Below, one piece after another: positions 51,588 to 60,996 of a stretch of 64,000 nt of DNA. Numbering within the stretch: the stretch's first letter is position 1; every line of letters starts with the position of its first letter. Position numbers and translations under genes: made by a program. Source of the DNA: Fragilaria crotonensis (lineage: Eukaryota; Bacillariophyta; Fragilariophyceae; Fragilariales; Fragilariaceae); the NCBI GenBank assembly GCA_022925895.1, contig JAKSYS010000008.1, positions 186,001 through 250,000 of the forward strand, in the 5' to 3' direction. The notes beneath the pieces were generated by a model, which was given only the letters and a program-made list of their open reading frames with translations, was not told the origin of the DNA and did not search any database.

Positions 51588-51971
51588 CATATATCATACT
51601 CCGAGTATGAGACAGTATTCATTTGATCCAGTACCCCAGAGTGGTCATACTCCGTAACAGACGGACGCACGCACGCACACACGCACACAATTAATTTATA
51701 ATATAGTAGGATAGTAGGATAGATTAGTGAAGATTCGATGCCTTTCCTTAGGAGATGCGTTCGTTTTACTCCAGCAGTAGTACAAGTACTAGTACTCGCA
51801 ATATTGTTTTCTACTCGGAGTATTCCTCTTCTTCGTGTAGCATCACATAGTAGCCTTCGTTCTTCGAATGAGCCCACACACGCCCAGCAGCAGCAGCAGC
51901 AGCAGCAGCAAGGGAAAAGCAATATCGCAGATTTTTTAAGAAGACGAGCCGATAAGGAACGGTGAAGAGAT
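51588..51971. other. Upstream flank of ankyrin gene 2
   Basis: It holds the repeated word CAGTACCCCAGAGTGGTCAT with following bases (51629-51672), which also occurs on the other side of the MITE (50901-50945). It also holds a CACGCACAC stretch (51665-51690) and about nine CAG triplets near 51887-51912. No gene was seen. Confidence 0.5.
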
Positions 51972-52673
51972 ATGGCAACTAGTAGGGAGGCATGGATGAA
52001 CATTTGTTTTGGAAATCTCCCAAGTGCATTCATGGAAGCGAGTCGTAATGGTGATTTGGATATAGTGCGTGAGTTGCTCAAGGATCAAGAATTGGATTTG
52101 AATTGTGCAAACATTTTCGGCGAAACGCCCCTCTTTGCGGCCAGTGACGGAGGTCACAGTCATGTCGTACATGAATTACTGAAACACAATGACAGGATCA
52201 ATGTGAATGCCAGTGAAAAGCGTGGTTACACTGCCCTGATTGTGGCCAGCGGGAATGGTCATTTGGACGTTGTTTGTGAATTACTCAAGCACGACAAGGT
52301 GGATGTGAATGCTAGAAGAAAAGGTCAATATCGCCCTGCCTTGTTTTGGGCAATCCTGCATGAGCGTCATGACGTTATGAATGAATTGCTGCGACACAAG
52401 GAGATCGATGTGAACGTGCAGGATGCAATCGGTTACACAGCCCTCATGTGGGCGTGTGTGCAAGGCAGATTGGATGCTGTTTCCATGTTGTTGGAACACG
52501 GCAATGTGGATGTGAATGTAAAGAATAAAGCAGGTTCGACTGCTCTTGATATTGCCTGCAAGTGTGAAATGCATGAGATTGTACACTGCCTAGAAGAATA
52601 CGCCAACAATTGTTTGCTTCGCCGCGCGGAAGATGAGAGGAGTGGACACAAAAGGTGTAGATTGAGTAAATGA
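51972..52673 (+). CDS. Ankyrin-repeat protein 2
   Basis: 233 residues and about six ankyrin repeats, colinear with ankyrin gene 1 but with a shorter insertion at repeat 4. Well-kept motifs include GYTALIVASGNGHLDVVCEL, ALMWACVQGRLDAV and the final KAGSTALDIACKCEMHEIV, then a short basic tail (SGHKRCRLSK). There are no targeting signals. The start is the Met directly before the ATSREAWMN leader. Probably a soluble protein-binding scaffold. Confidence 0.85.
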   Translation: MATSREAWMNICFGNLPSAFMEASRNGDLDIVRELLKDQELDLNCANIFGETPLFAASDGGHSHVVHELLKHNDRINVNASEKRGYTALIVASGNGHLDVVCELLKHDKVDVNARRKGQYRPALFWAILHERHDVMNELLRHKEIDVNVQDAIGYTALMWACVQGRLDAVSMLLEHGNVDVNVKNKAGSTALDIACKCEMHEIVHCLEEYANNCLLRRAEDERSGHKRCRLSK

Positions 52674-53562
52674 GTTTCATTCATTGTGAACAACGATACT
52701 GATTCGGGTTGGAGGACTTTGGAACGGAAGTTACGGCGAAGGTTGTGCAAAGATGAACAAAGGGTTCGTGGACATTCGTCATGCTGACTATTTCTTAAAA
52801 GTCAATTATCAAAATATTTGATGGCAACATAGCTTTCCCGAAACTTGGCAATATTGGCAATGATGATGCCAAACTTTAAGAGTGTCCAATGGTCTTCCAG
52901 AGCTTTCTTGAACACTGGATTGATCAGAATCGTATTCACCACACGTTTTGGATCACTATTGGCATGGCTTATATTGTTGCATCATCATTCCCAAGAGCAA
53001 TGTAATCGAAAACATTGACGTTACGACAAAATTTCGCTGCACACAGAATGGACCTCGACGATCATTGGCAATTACACGGCATGATCAGGACGCATGACAG
53101 CTTGTTTCATTCTCGATCACAACAGCGCAATGCCGCTGCATCCGTCAGCACTCGGAACGTCATACGCAAGTACCGGTAGGGTTGGGGTCTCATAGCGACT
53201 ATACAGATCTATATGCATATATTCATACACTAATAAAAGGGCTGAATAAATCTCACTGCGCACTTGTCACGCGCATCATGCTATCCAACAATCCAACCCT
53301 AGCATATGCGCCAGTAATACAGTACATGGACTCCAACAAAAGCGACGCATCTATTTTCGGCTTCCGAGTTCTTCCCAACTCCACTCTGTCCCCTCTCTCT
53401 CTCTATCATGAGCTCAGATGCTGTGTGAGTCCCTCCTTCGCTTTCACTTCGATTACATCTCGCTCGTATTAGGATCATAGTATCTTTAGCAGCGCAATCG
53501 TTACGCCAGATATATATAATAGTGCTGCACGTGTTCCATATGTATGAATTCTCAAGACAAGA
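52674..53562. other. Duplicated 3' flank and upstream region of the response regulator
   Basis: 52674-52990 resembles the flanks after ankyrin gene 1 and the ankyrin fragment (GGAGGACTTTGGAA, TGATCAGAATCGT, ATTGGCATGG). The rest shows no gene. A CTCT repeat lies at 53392-53404. Confidence 0.45.
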
Positions 53563-54510
53563 ATGATATGCTGGATCGAGAAAAACAACAAACATGCTGG
53601 AGGGCAGCAACGAAACAGAAGAAACTCACGGAGTGTGTCAGCGTCAGGATTTGTCCTGCTCGTCACCTTGTTGACATTGGCATGCTGCCTTTCATCATCA
53701 TCATCATTATGCTGTTGTCATGCCTTTCTTGTTACAGGGATGGATCGCACGTACTACTCTACTAGTAGGAGTCGTCATCATGGCCAATTCGTCCAATCAA
53801 GTCGAATTCAAGACTTGGACAATAATAATGACAATGACGATGACGATCGCCGCCGCAGATTATTTCAACAACGGTCGAAACGATGGGTGGTACTTGTCGA
53901 TGATGAAGAGTCGATTCGAAAAGCGGTCGGTCAATATCTTTTTGACGAGGGATATCAAGTTACGGCTTGTCCCGATGCCAAGACGGCGTTGCACGTGTGT
54001 CGCACCAAGAGAACTACGACTACAGACTCGAACAGTAGTGGCGGTGCTGCCACAATGATGATGATTCCAGATTTGATTGTCAGTGATGTCCGCATGCCAG
54101 AAATGGATGGGATTGAATTCTTGAACGAATTGCGACGTGATGAACGACTCGTCAGTGTGCCAGTCGTGCTGTTGACGGCCAGGGGCATGATTCAAGATCG
54201 GATTGCTGGATATCGTGCTGGTGCGGATGCGTACATTCCAAAACCATTTGATCCAGAAGAATTGCTCAGTATCATTGATAATTCCATCAAACGACACGAA
54301 ACGTTGAATGAAGAAAATGTATTGGTGGAAGATTTGCAACAGGATTTGGAGGAAATCAAACATCTTCTCTTGGAGCATGGTGGTGCCGGAGTCGGGAATG
54401 GATGGGTCGAAGAGACTAACGTCTTTTTGGCACCCGACGAGAACGTCGGGTGTTGGAATTGTTGTGTCAGGGACTGTACAACCAAGAAATTGCTGACCAA
54501 GTGCAACTGA
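53563..54510 (+). CDS. Plastid-type (ycf29/TctD-like) response regulator, receiver part
   Basis: A 315-residue frame. A hydrophobic segment at 29-47 ends in CCCHAFL, like the secretory-plus-plastid leader of heterokont algae. Then come a Ser/Arg/Asp-rich linker and a full receiver domain (107-245): acidic pocket D113/D114, phospho-acceptor D175 in VSDVRMPEMDG, T205 in LLTARG and K227 in KPFDP. The stretch GMIQDRIAGYRAGADAY and KPFDPEELLSIIDN is typical of the plastid ycf29/TctD group. A helix (255-271) follows. After APDE the frame runs into a Cys-rich tail that looks out of frame. The family's LuxR-type HTH is intact in another frame at 54441-54620. A role in plastid transcriptional control is inferred. 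Exon structure upstream of the leader is uncertain. Confidence 0.82.
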   Translation: MICWIEKNNKHAGGQQRNRRNSRSVSASGFVLLVTLLTLACCLSSSSSLCCCHAFLVTGMDRTYYSTSRSRHHGQFVQSSRIQDLDNNNDNDDDDRRRRLFQQRSKRWVVLVDDEESIRKAVGQYLFDEGYQVTACPDAKTALHVCRTKRTTTTDSNSSGGAATMMMIPDLIVSDVRMPEMDGIEFLNELRRDERLVSVPVVLLTARGMIQDRIAGYRAGADAYIPKPFDPEELLSIIDNSIKRHETLNEENVLVEDLQQDLEEIKHLLLEHGGAGVGNGWVEETNVFLAPDENVGCWNCCVRDCTTKKLLTKCN

Positions 54511-54620
54511 GTCGAAGCCGGGTGGAATCCATAATCACAAGCATGCTCCGAAAGACAAAGCTAGACAATCGTACTCAGCTTGTCAGGTGGGCAGTGTCGA
54601 CTGGTAACATTCAAATGTAG
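54441..54620 (+). other. LuxR/GerE-type HTH of the response regulator, in a different frame
   Basis: Translates as ERRVLELLCQGLYNQEIADQ, then VQLSRSRVESIITSMLRKT, then NRTQLVRWAV, ending ...NIQM and a stop at 54618-54620. This is a complete four-helix LuxR HTH, joined to the receiver frame if two bases (a repeated GA at 54439-54442) are extra. Its full conservation means either a very recent 2-bp insertion, an assembly error, or frameshifting during expression. Confidence 0.8.
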
Positions 54621-54686
54621 CGATACGTGTGCCGCCAAAGGGCCTCTGGAAGTGGTCTCTGGATAAAGTCGACGACGTAGCATTCT

Positions 54687-55035
54687 GAAGGTTGATACGG
54701 AAGGTGCTCACTGACCAGAAGTAGTGAATGCCAGAAATCGTCATTATCGCACACTGCCTTGTTTTGGGCGATGCACAAATGAGATCGATGTCAACGCTCA
54801 AGATGCATTTGATTGCACCGCCTTCGTCTCTCCACGGCAGATTTGAACGCCGTGTACACGTTGTTAAAACTCCGACAATATGGGTACGAACATTCAGAAT
54901 AATGCAGGCTCGACTGCCTCTTGATATTTTGCTCTCAAAGTGTGAGATGCATAAAGATTTGTGCAGTGCCTGGAGAGATGTGTGCGACCGCGGAAGAAAG
55001 GAGAAGGCGCGAAAAGGTGTAGTTGGGAGTAAATG
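54687..55035 (+). pseudogene. Ankyrin-repeat gene fragment
   Basis: A decayed copy of the C-terminal half of ankyrin genes 1 and 2: ALFWAM, EIDVNAQDA, NNAGSTA and CEMHKDL in shifted frames, with stops between, then the basic tail and the family 3' flank. There is no start. The first half is missing; the response regulator lies directly upstream. Confidence 0.75.
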
Positions 55036-55562
55036 AGTTTTCATTCACTGAGCGCAACCACAGATTTGGTTTGCAGGACTTTAGAACGGAACTTGCAAAG
55101 ACACATTATGCAAAGGGTGTGCAACGATGAGCAAAGTGGGGATTGTATGGACGTGTTTCACACTGACTAATTAAAAAAGTCGATTATCAATATGAGGTGG
55201 TAACATCGTTCCCCGACACGTGGTAATATTCGCGTTGATGATTCCAAAACTTTTAAGAATCGTGATCACAACGCTAATTTCATCAATATTGGCATGGTGT
55301 ACTGCTGCATCATCATTCCCACTCTCTTTCCTCTTCTAGAGAAATAACAGTCAATAGACTAGTCTGCCGCTGTATAGGATCAGAGCATTCCATTTCATTT
55401 TAATCTTACAAAATGCATTAGGCACTTACGTGCACGTGTTGTCGATCGTTCTGGATGTGGTAGGGGATGCCAGTTCGCGGGTTCGTACAGGAGAAGTTTG
55501 TTGATACTTCATGTGCAATATGCATGACTACATCCAGTCGGCAACGATAAGGCTTATTTGCC
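55036..55562. other. Intergenic, duplicated ankyrin flank
   Basis: 55036-55330 matches the flanks after ankyrin genes 1 and 2. The rest is the 3' side of the pseudokinase gene. No gene was seen. Confidence 0.45.
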
Positions 55563-58391
55563 TCAATCATGTTTCCGTTTCCTCGAATTGCTCTCACGGT
55601 ATTCAATCGCTTTGAGCAGTGCCTCCTCGTCATCTGGAGATACATCCCATTCGCGAAGAAACGGCTTCAATGTATCGCTAACCACATTGAATCTGTCTTT
55701 CCTAAGGTCGTCAGACACAGCGCTGCCATCTGAAAAGCCCGACCAGGGTACACAGCCGTGCGAGAGGTATACCATCATGTATGCGAGTGATGCCAAATCA
55801 TAATCCAGCCGAGACTTCCATTTTCCGGTCCGACCAAACAATTCATCGTGAGCAAATGCTGGGGCACCAAGGAATCCTTTCAATACTTCGTTGCGGCGAC
55901 GCGAATCTTCCCAGCCAATCAGCATCACTTGCACGCCATTGCCAGAGGGATCGTCGCGTGTAATGATCAATGATGGTCGGACATGGAGGTGGGCCCAGCC
56001 ACGACTGTGGGCATGTAAAAGGGCAGAGTGCACCCCCTTGAAGATCGTTTTCAAATGAGAACCTTCCCAACTTCGCTTGTAGCTTGTTGGTCGACCCATG
56101 AAACCTTTCCAGGGCAAGCACGGGAGAATTGAACTCTCGCATCTGATTCTGATATCCAGAGTCTTGATGGGGTCATCAATATCGTACAGTTCAGGGATAC
56201 AAACATGACCGAACAGATCCTTCAATGCCTCGGCCTCGAATTCTAGAGCCTTTGCCCTTCCATTGCACTTCGGCACCTTGATGAAGACATTGTCGCTGCC
56301 CTTTATGTCCAGTTCCAGCACATGTGAATACGTTCTGGATTCCAAGTACCGACCCACCTTAATGGGTTCACCATCGTTGGAGCGCATCGAGACACTGCCA
56401 TTGCAACCTCTGACGCATGTTGTCAGAGATGTGCCTTGTCCACTTTGGACTGACATGATCGTGCGAGCGAGCAGACAGAATCCGGCTGGCATACCTCGAT
56501 GATCCTCCTCAGCACCCTCAAATGAGGCTTTCACATCCCTTGCCTTCTCACCAAACAGATAATCTCGAGTTTCTTTGTCGAAAAGCGGCAGCCGTGTCGT
56601 TCGCTCTGTAGTCACGTTTACATCAACAGTTCCCACACCTGACAGTTTAACAACAACCACCCTGATTGATCCCAGGGTAAATTCGAGGCCAAAGAGTGTA
56701 CAGTCTACGCCGAGTCCTCCAAAATCCCAGAACAACATCGATTGGTCGCCCAAGTCTCTGACTAGCTTATTCTGCGCTTCCAACAGAAGCTGACCAAGCG
56801 TTCCTCTCCTGTGAGAGATTGGGCTGAATACCATTGGAACACAAAACATGGCAGGTAGAGTGGCAAGCAAGTACTCAACTGCTGAGGAGGAAGCCTCAAA
56901 GCCTTCACAGCTTGCCCAACGATTTTCAACCTTGGGACCTCCCTCTTCACCTGTGATTTGCGGTCCGAGGCCAAGCACCTGAGCCATTTTTCCCATGATA
57001 GCAAACAAAATTGGTTTTACCCCAAGACTTCCCCGAGCTGCACAGCTTGGAACGTAGTGCGATGTGGTTGATAGGTCCACAGGCTCGTTCCGGACATCCC
57101 ATCCAATAATAGCTGCTACTGTGGCCTCAATCTTTTGGCTGTATTGCTCATCGTTGACTTCTAGAATCGACGCCGTTCCAACAATGCGCTTCACATGATT
57201 GTAGAACTGATGAATTAATTGCACCTGTTCGTTTTCAAGGCTCGGAAAAAAGTCGAAATAATCAAAATCGATTCCAGGAGGATCACACAACTTATCAAAG
57301 CTTGAAGGGGTGGAGCGCGGGCTGTTGAATCTAGTTTTGTCGAGTTCGAGATCACTTGTATCATCTGTCTCCCACGTTGCGGCAAAAATGTCGATGCGAG
57401 GATTCCTTAATGCTGCCACGAGGCACTTCGCCGACTCATGTTTAAAGGAAATCTGCTCGGCCTCGCGGGCAACAGAGTCGGCAGCCCCGGAAACACACCT
57501 CTCAAGTGTGGAAAGCAGTTCCTCGATTCTCGAAAGCTGCTTGGCTTCGGCAACCCAGACGGCATTCCTTGCGACATTGCGGGCGACAATAGAGGAAATC
57601 GTTTTGGCACGTATGGCAACAGTTTCTGCCAATGCGAGAATAGTGCAGGAGGCAATGGAAAACAGACTGGCTTGAAGATTGTCAGCCTGGGCACGCTCCT
57701 GTAAAGCCTCAATATCTACCTTTACAGCTTGAGCATGATCCTGTATAGCTTGAGAATGTTCCTGTATGGCTTGAGAATTTTCCTCTGCAGCGTCTGCATT
57801 TCCCTTGATGGCTTCCGAATGTTCCTGTATGGTTTCAGCATGTTCCTTTATAACGTGATAATATTCTGTAATCATTTCAGAGGATTTCCTTAACGCTTCG
57901 GCGTGTTCCTCCACTGATTCAACATGTTCTTTTATTAAATCGGCAGCTTCCTTTACAGCCTCAGCGCGTGCCTTTGCAGCTTCCGCACGTTTCTCCCTAC
58001 CAGAAGCACATTTGTCCTTGCACGAGATGAACCGCTCGCATTGTTCTTTCAAATAGGCGACCGCTTTGCACATCGTGCAGGAACACTCTCCGCTGCGAAA
58101 AAAAGCATTTTGATACCCCAAGATGTTTGAAAGAATATTCTCAACATCCTCGATTGTCTGTGTCACTTTCTGACACCATTCCTTCAAGGCACCTTTCAAT
58201 TCCTTGGCCTGAGTAGCACGCTCACGGCAACGGGCGGTAATGGAGTAGGATAAACGAGAATACACCTCAACCTTTTGCTTTGATTTCTCAGGCTGAATCT
58301 CTGGCTGGGATCCCTTTGCGACGTGTTCCTGCTCCTCATTCTCCACTTCAACAGTGGCTCCAGCAGCCGACGTTGCTGCATCCATGTCCAT
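55563..58391 (-). CDS. Coiled-coil pseudokinase
   Basis: 942 residues. The start is set at MDMDAATS, which aligns with the start of the partial duplicate; a Met 38 codons upstream exists. Parts: a Cys cluster (GECSCTMCKA, about 101-110), a long coiled coil (about 130-237, with repeats of EHSQAIQ(D/E)H), a middle region of about 400 residues of unknown fold, and a C-terminal kinase-like domain (about 700-942). The Lys of VFIKVP and the helix-C Glu are present. The catalytic loop reads HLHVRPSLII where active relatives have HRD(V/L)(R/K)PSN, and the metal motif reads LIGWED where they have LID(W/F)G. Catalytic Asp, Asn and the metal Asp are all gone, so it should not phosphorylate. An adaptor or allosteric role is likely. 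Confidence 0.8.
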   Translation of the reverse strand: MDMDAATSAAGATVEVENEEQEHVAKGSQPEIQPEKSKQKVEVYSRLSYSITARCRERATQAKELKGALKEWCQKVTQTIEDVENILSNILGYQNAFFRSGECSCTMCKAVAYLKEQCERFISCKDKCASGREKRAEAAKARAEAVKEAADLIKEHVESVEEHAEALRKSSEMITEYYHVIKEHAETIQEHSEAIKGNADAAEENSQAIQEHSQAIQDHAQAVKVDIEALQERAQADNLQASLFSIASCTILALAETVAIRAKTISSIVARNVARNAVWVAEAKQLSRIEELLSTLERCVSGAADSVAREAEQISFKHESAKCLVAALRNPRIDIFAATWETDDTSDLELDKTRFNSPRSTPSSFDKLCDPPGIDFDYFDFFPSLENEQVQLIHQFYNHVKRIVGTASILEVNDEQYSQKIEATVAAIIGWDVRNEPVDLSTTSHYVPSCAARGSLGVKPILFAIMGKMAQVLGLGPQITGEEGGPKVENRWASCEGFEASSSAVEYLLATLPAMFCVPMVFSPISHRRGTLGQLLLEAQNKLVRDLGDQSMLFWDFGGLGVDCTLFGLEFTLGSIRVVVVKLSGVGTVDVNVTTERTTRLPLFDKETRDYLFGEKARDVKASFEGAEEDHRGMPAGFCLLARTIMSVQSGQGTSLTTCVRGCNGSVSMRSNDGEPIKVGRYLESRTYSHVLELDIKGSDNVFIKVPKCNGRAKALEFEAEALKDLFGHVCIPELYDIDDPIKTLDIRIRCESSILPCLPWKGFMGRPTSYKRSWEGSHLKTIFKGVHSALLHAHSRGWAHLHVRPSLIITRDDPSGNGVQVMLIGWEDSRRRNEVLKGFLGAPAFAHDELFGRTGKWKSRLDYDLASLAYMMVYLSHGCVPWSGFSDGSAVSDDLRKDRFNVVSDTLKPFLREWDVSPDDEEALLKAIEYRESNSRKRKHD

Positions 58392-59040
58392 GAGATGGAA
58401 TGAAATGAAATTGTAAAAGCGTTCAGAAAAACGAATTATGCGCTCAATCCCAACTCCCCAACTTGCAATAATCGTTCGCCAAGTCCTGGTTTCAGTTCCA
58501 ATCATGTGGGTTTAGTTTTCAACAACAACGTCGTGGACGGCTGGCGCGCTTGAATTGCTTCCAATCACATTGATAATTGCTGGCTGTTCACGGAGTCTCT
58601 GATGACACATGGTTGCTGGAAAACCTCAAAGCGCAACCACATGTATTGGCTTGCAGTTGGAGTTGTAACAAAACAACGTGGATACGGAGATTCAGAAGCT
58701 ACATCATGGCAAGAGTGGCGACTCAGGTTTTATGTGAAATCTGGAGTGGACATACGACATCCCAACTCCCGAACGACCAGTACCGGTACTGGACTAGTCA
58801 GTATGCAGTACTGGAACGGGACTTAAGACTTGCGTAGTACTGCTGTCTTACGTATATTCCTACAAGATTTTTGTGTCCTACTGATTCCTTGTAGCAGTAC
58901 ATGTACCCAGTAGTAGCTCCGCGCTCACTGGACATTACAGTGATGCCGTGATGCCACTATGAATGCTGCAGCAACGACTTGAAGTCCGTACCATGGGCCT
59001 ACGGTAGCCCTAACACATACACATATATGTGACTATAGTG
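58392..59040. other. Upstream flank of the pseudokinase gene
   Basis: Contains blocks also found upstream of the partial duplicate (CAATCATGTG, GGAGTCTCTGATG, GCGCAACCACATGTA near 58500-58650 and 60005-60185). GTAC-rich words lie at 58775-58915. No gene was seen. Confidence 0.5.
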
Positions 59041-59934
59041 CTCTGGATTCCAAACACCGACCCACTATAATGTGTGCTTGGGATCGTTAGCTTGTAGAGA
59101 AAGTGCCATGGCAACCTCTGCTGCTTGCCTTTCTAGATGTACTTTGCCCACGTTGGACTGACATGATCGTGCGAGCAAGGAGGATAAAACCGGCAGGCAG
59201 ACCTTGCTGGTCCTCTTCAGCACCCTCAATCAACGCCTCCAAATCCCTTGTCCTACACCCGAAAAGATTATTACTAACATCCTTGTCGAAAAGTGGCACA
59301 CGAATCGTTCGCTGCGTAGTGACTTCCACATCAACTGTTCCCATACCTGATAGCTCAAGAACAAACCACTGAGATGGCTCCCAAAGTAAGTACAAGTCCA
59401 AAGAGTTTACAGTCTACGCCCAGCCCTCCAAAATTGATAAAATACAAGGCTTGGTTGCCCAAGCGTCGGAGTAGCTGATTCTTCACCTCTTACAAAAGGC
59501 GCGCTAGTGTTGACTTCTTATGAAAGAAAGGGTTTACTGCCATGGGAACACAAAGAATTGCAGGTGGAGTGGCCAATAAGTATTCTTCTGCTGAAGTGGT
59601 CGAGACAAACTCGACGACACGTCCGCAACGACTTTCAACCTTCGGAATCCCAAGCAGACCTGTGCCTTGCGATCCGAGGCAAAGCAGCTGAGATAATCTT
59701 CCTGTTGCACCATTGCTGAATCGCACGCTTCAAGTCGTCGGCTTGGACAGCACGATGGTGGAAACGAGCGGTGACAGAGTCGAAGACACAAGAATGCTCC
59801 TCATCTATTTGTTCTGACTCCGCCAGCTGAGTATCTGGCTTGACTCGCTTTGCAGCGTGTCTCTGCGCCTCATGTTCTGGTTCGACTATGGCCTCGCCAT
59901 TATCGCTGGGGGACGAGCTTGCTTCGATCTCCAT
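59041..59934 (-). pseudogene. Partial, deleted copy of the pseudokinase gene
   Basis: Starts with MEIEASSSPSDNGEA, aligns with the first 75 residues of the neighbour (...LKRAIQQWC), then jumps to the part equivalent to residues about 470-650 (KVESRCG, YLLATPPA.LCVPM, VTTQRTIRVPLFDK, GLPAGFILLARTIMSVQ) in shifted frames. The coiled coil and half the middle region are deleted, and the kinase-like domain is missing on the other side (similarity stops at 59041). Shared 5' flanks show a segmental duplication followed by decay. Confidence 0.8.
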
Positions 59935-60996
59935 GATATAAAACAAAACGTATGCGATCAGTCCCAACTCCCCCTAATCCTTCTTCAGATCCAGGTTCCA
60001 ATCCAATCATGTGTGGGATCACGTATCATTGCAACCTAGCAGTCGTGCACTGCTGGTCAGTATTCATAAATGCTGATACAATTGATAACATTCATGCTGA
60101 TAACAGCATAGATTGCTGGTGACGGAGTCTCTGATGGCGGCACATCGTTGCTGGAAAACCCAAAAGCGCAACCACATGTAGCATTGGTTTGCAGTTGGAG
60201 ACAGAGATGTTACGACACAACAATGCCAATGGAGACATGTCGACTGGCGACATGTGAGTTTTGATGAGAAATGAACGTACTGTAGTATACAAGCAGAACA
60301 GTACTGGAGTACCAGTACGTGTGTCCGGAGTACGTAGAGTCACTGTAGCAACAACTAAATGTTACATGTACTGTAGTAATACTCGGTACTACTTCTTCGA
60401 AAGGGAGGATTGGCTTTCACTTCTCAACCACAACTCTACTATGCATAGATGATTGACGACTGGGTTTGGAAGGACATGAATACCTACTACTTGGAGTACT
60501 CGTGGAATAGTCGTTCTTATTTTAGGCTGGCAAGTTCGATTCAAGTCAATAAGACGATAAAAGATTTTGCCGAGTACTCCCAGGTATTGACTTCGAGCTA
60601 GTCAGTCTCATTCCATTTTACAGCACAGAGCTTATCTATGTGACAACGTTTCAGCTGCAGAACCCTCCACGCTTGATTAAAACAATAAACTAGATTTGAG
60701 GCTCCTTGTTGCTCTATTCCTAAATAAACGCGTGCCATCCTCGAGTCATGTTCCAAAGAAACGCAATCTGCTGCGCAGGTGCCAGCCAGTTCAGTGCCCA
60801 CATGCAAAGGGAATTTTCTCCCAACCACTCCATGTCAATAAAAGCGCCATTTCAGGCAATCCTTAGACCTGCATCTCCTCGCCAAATTCATGACGCGACG
60901 AAAGTTGAGCATGTCCCTCAGTAATAGTTTCAATATCGAGCATGTCAGCAAATCACAGATATGGATCCTGCCTCAGAACCACCCTGCCATGCTCTC
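59935..60996. other. Flank of the duplicate and 3' region of ankyrin gene 3
   Basis: 60005-60260 repeats the upstream flank of the pseudokinase gene, and 60275-60390 is GTAC-rich. No gene was seen. Confidence 0.45.
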
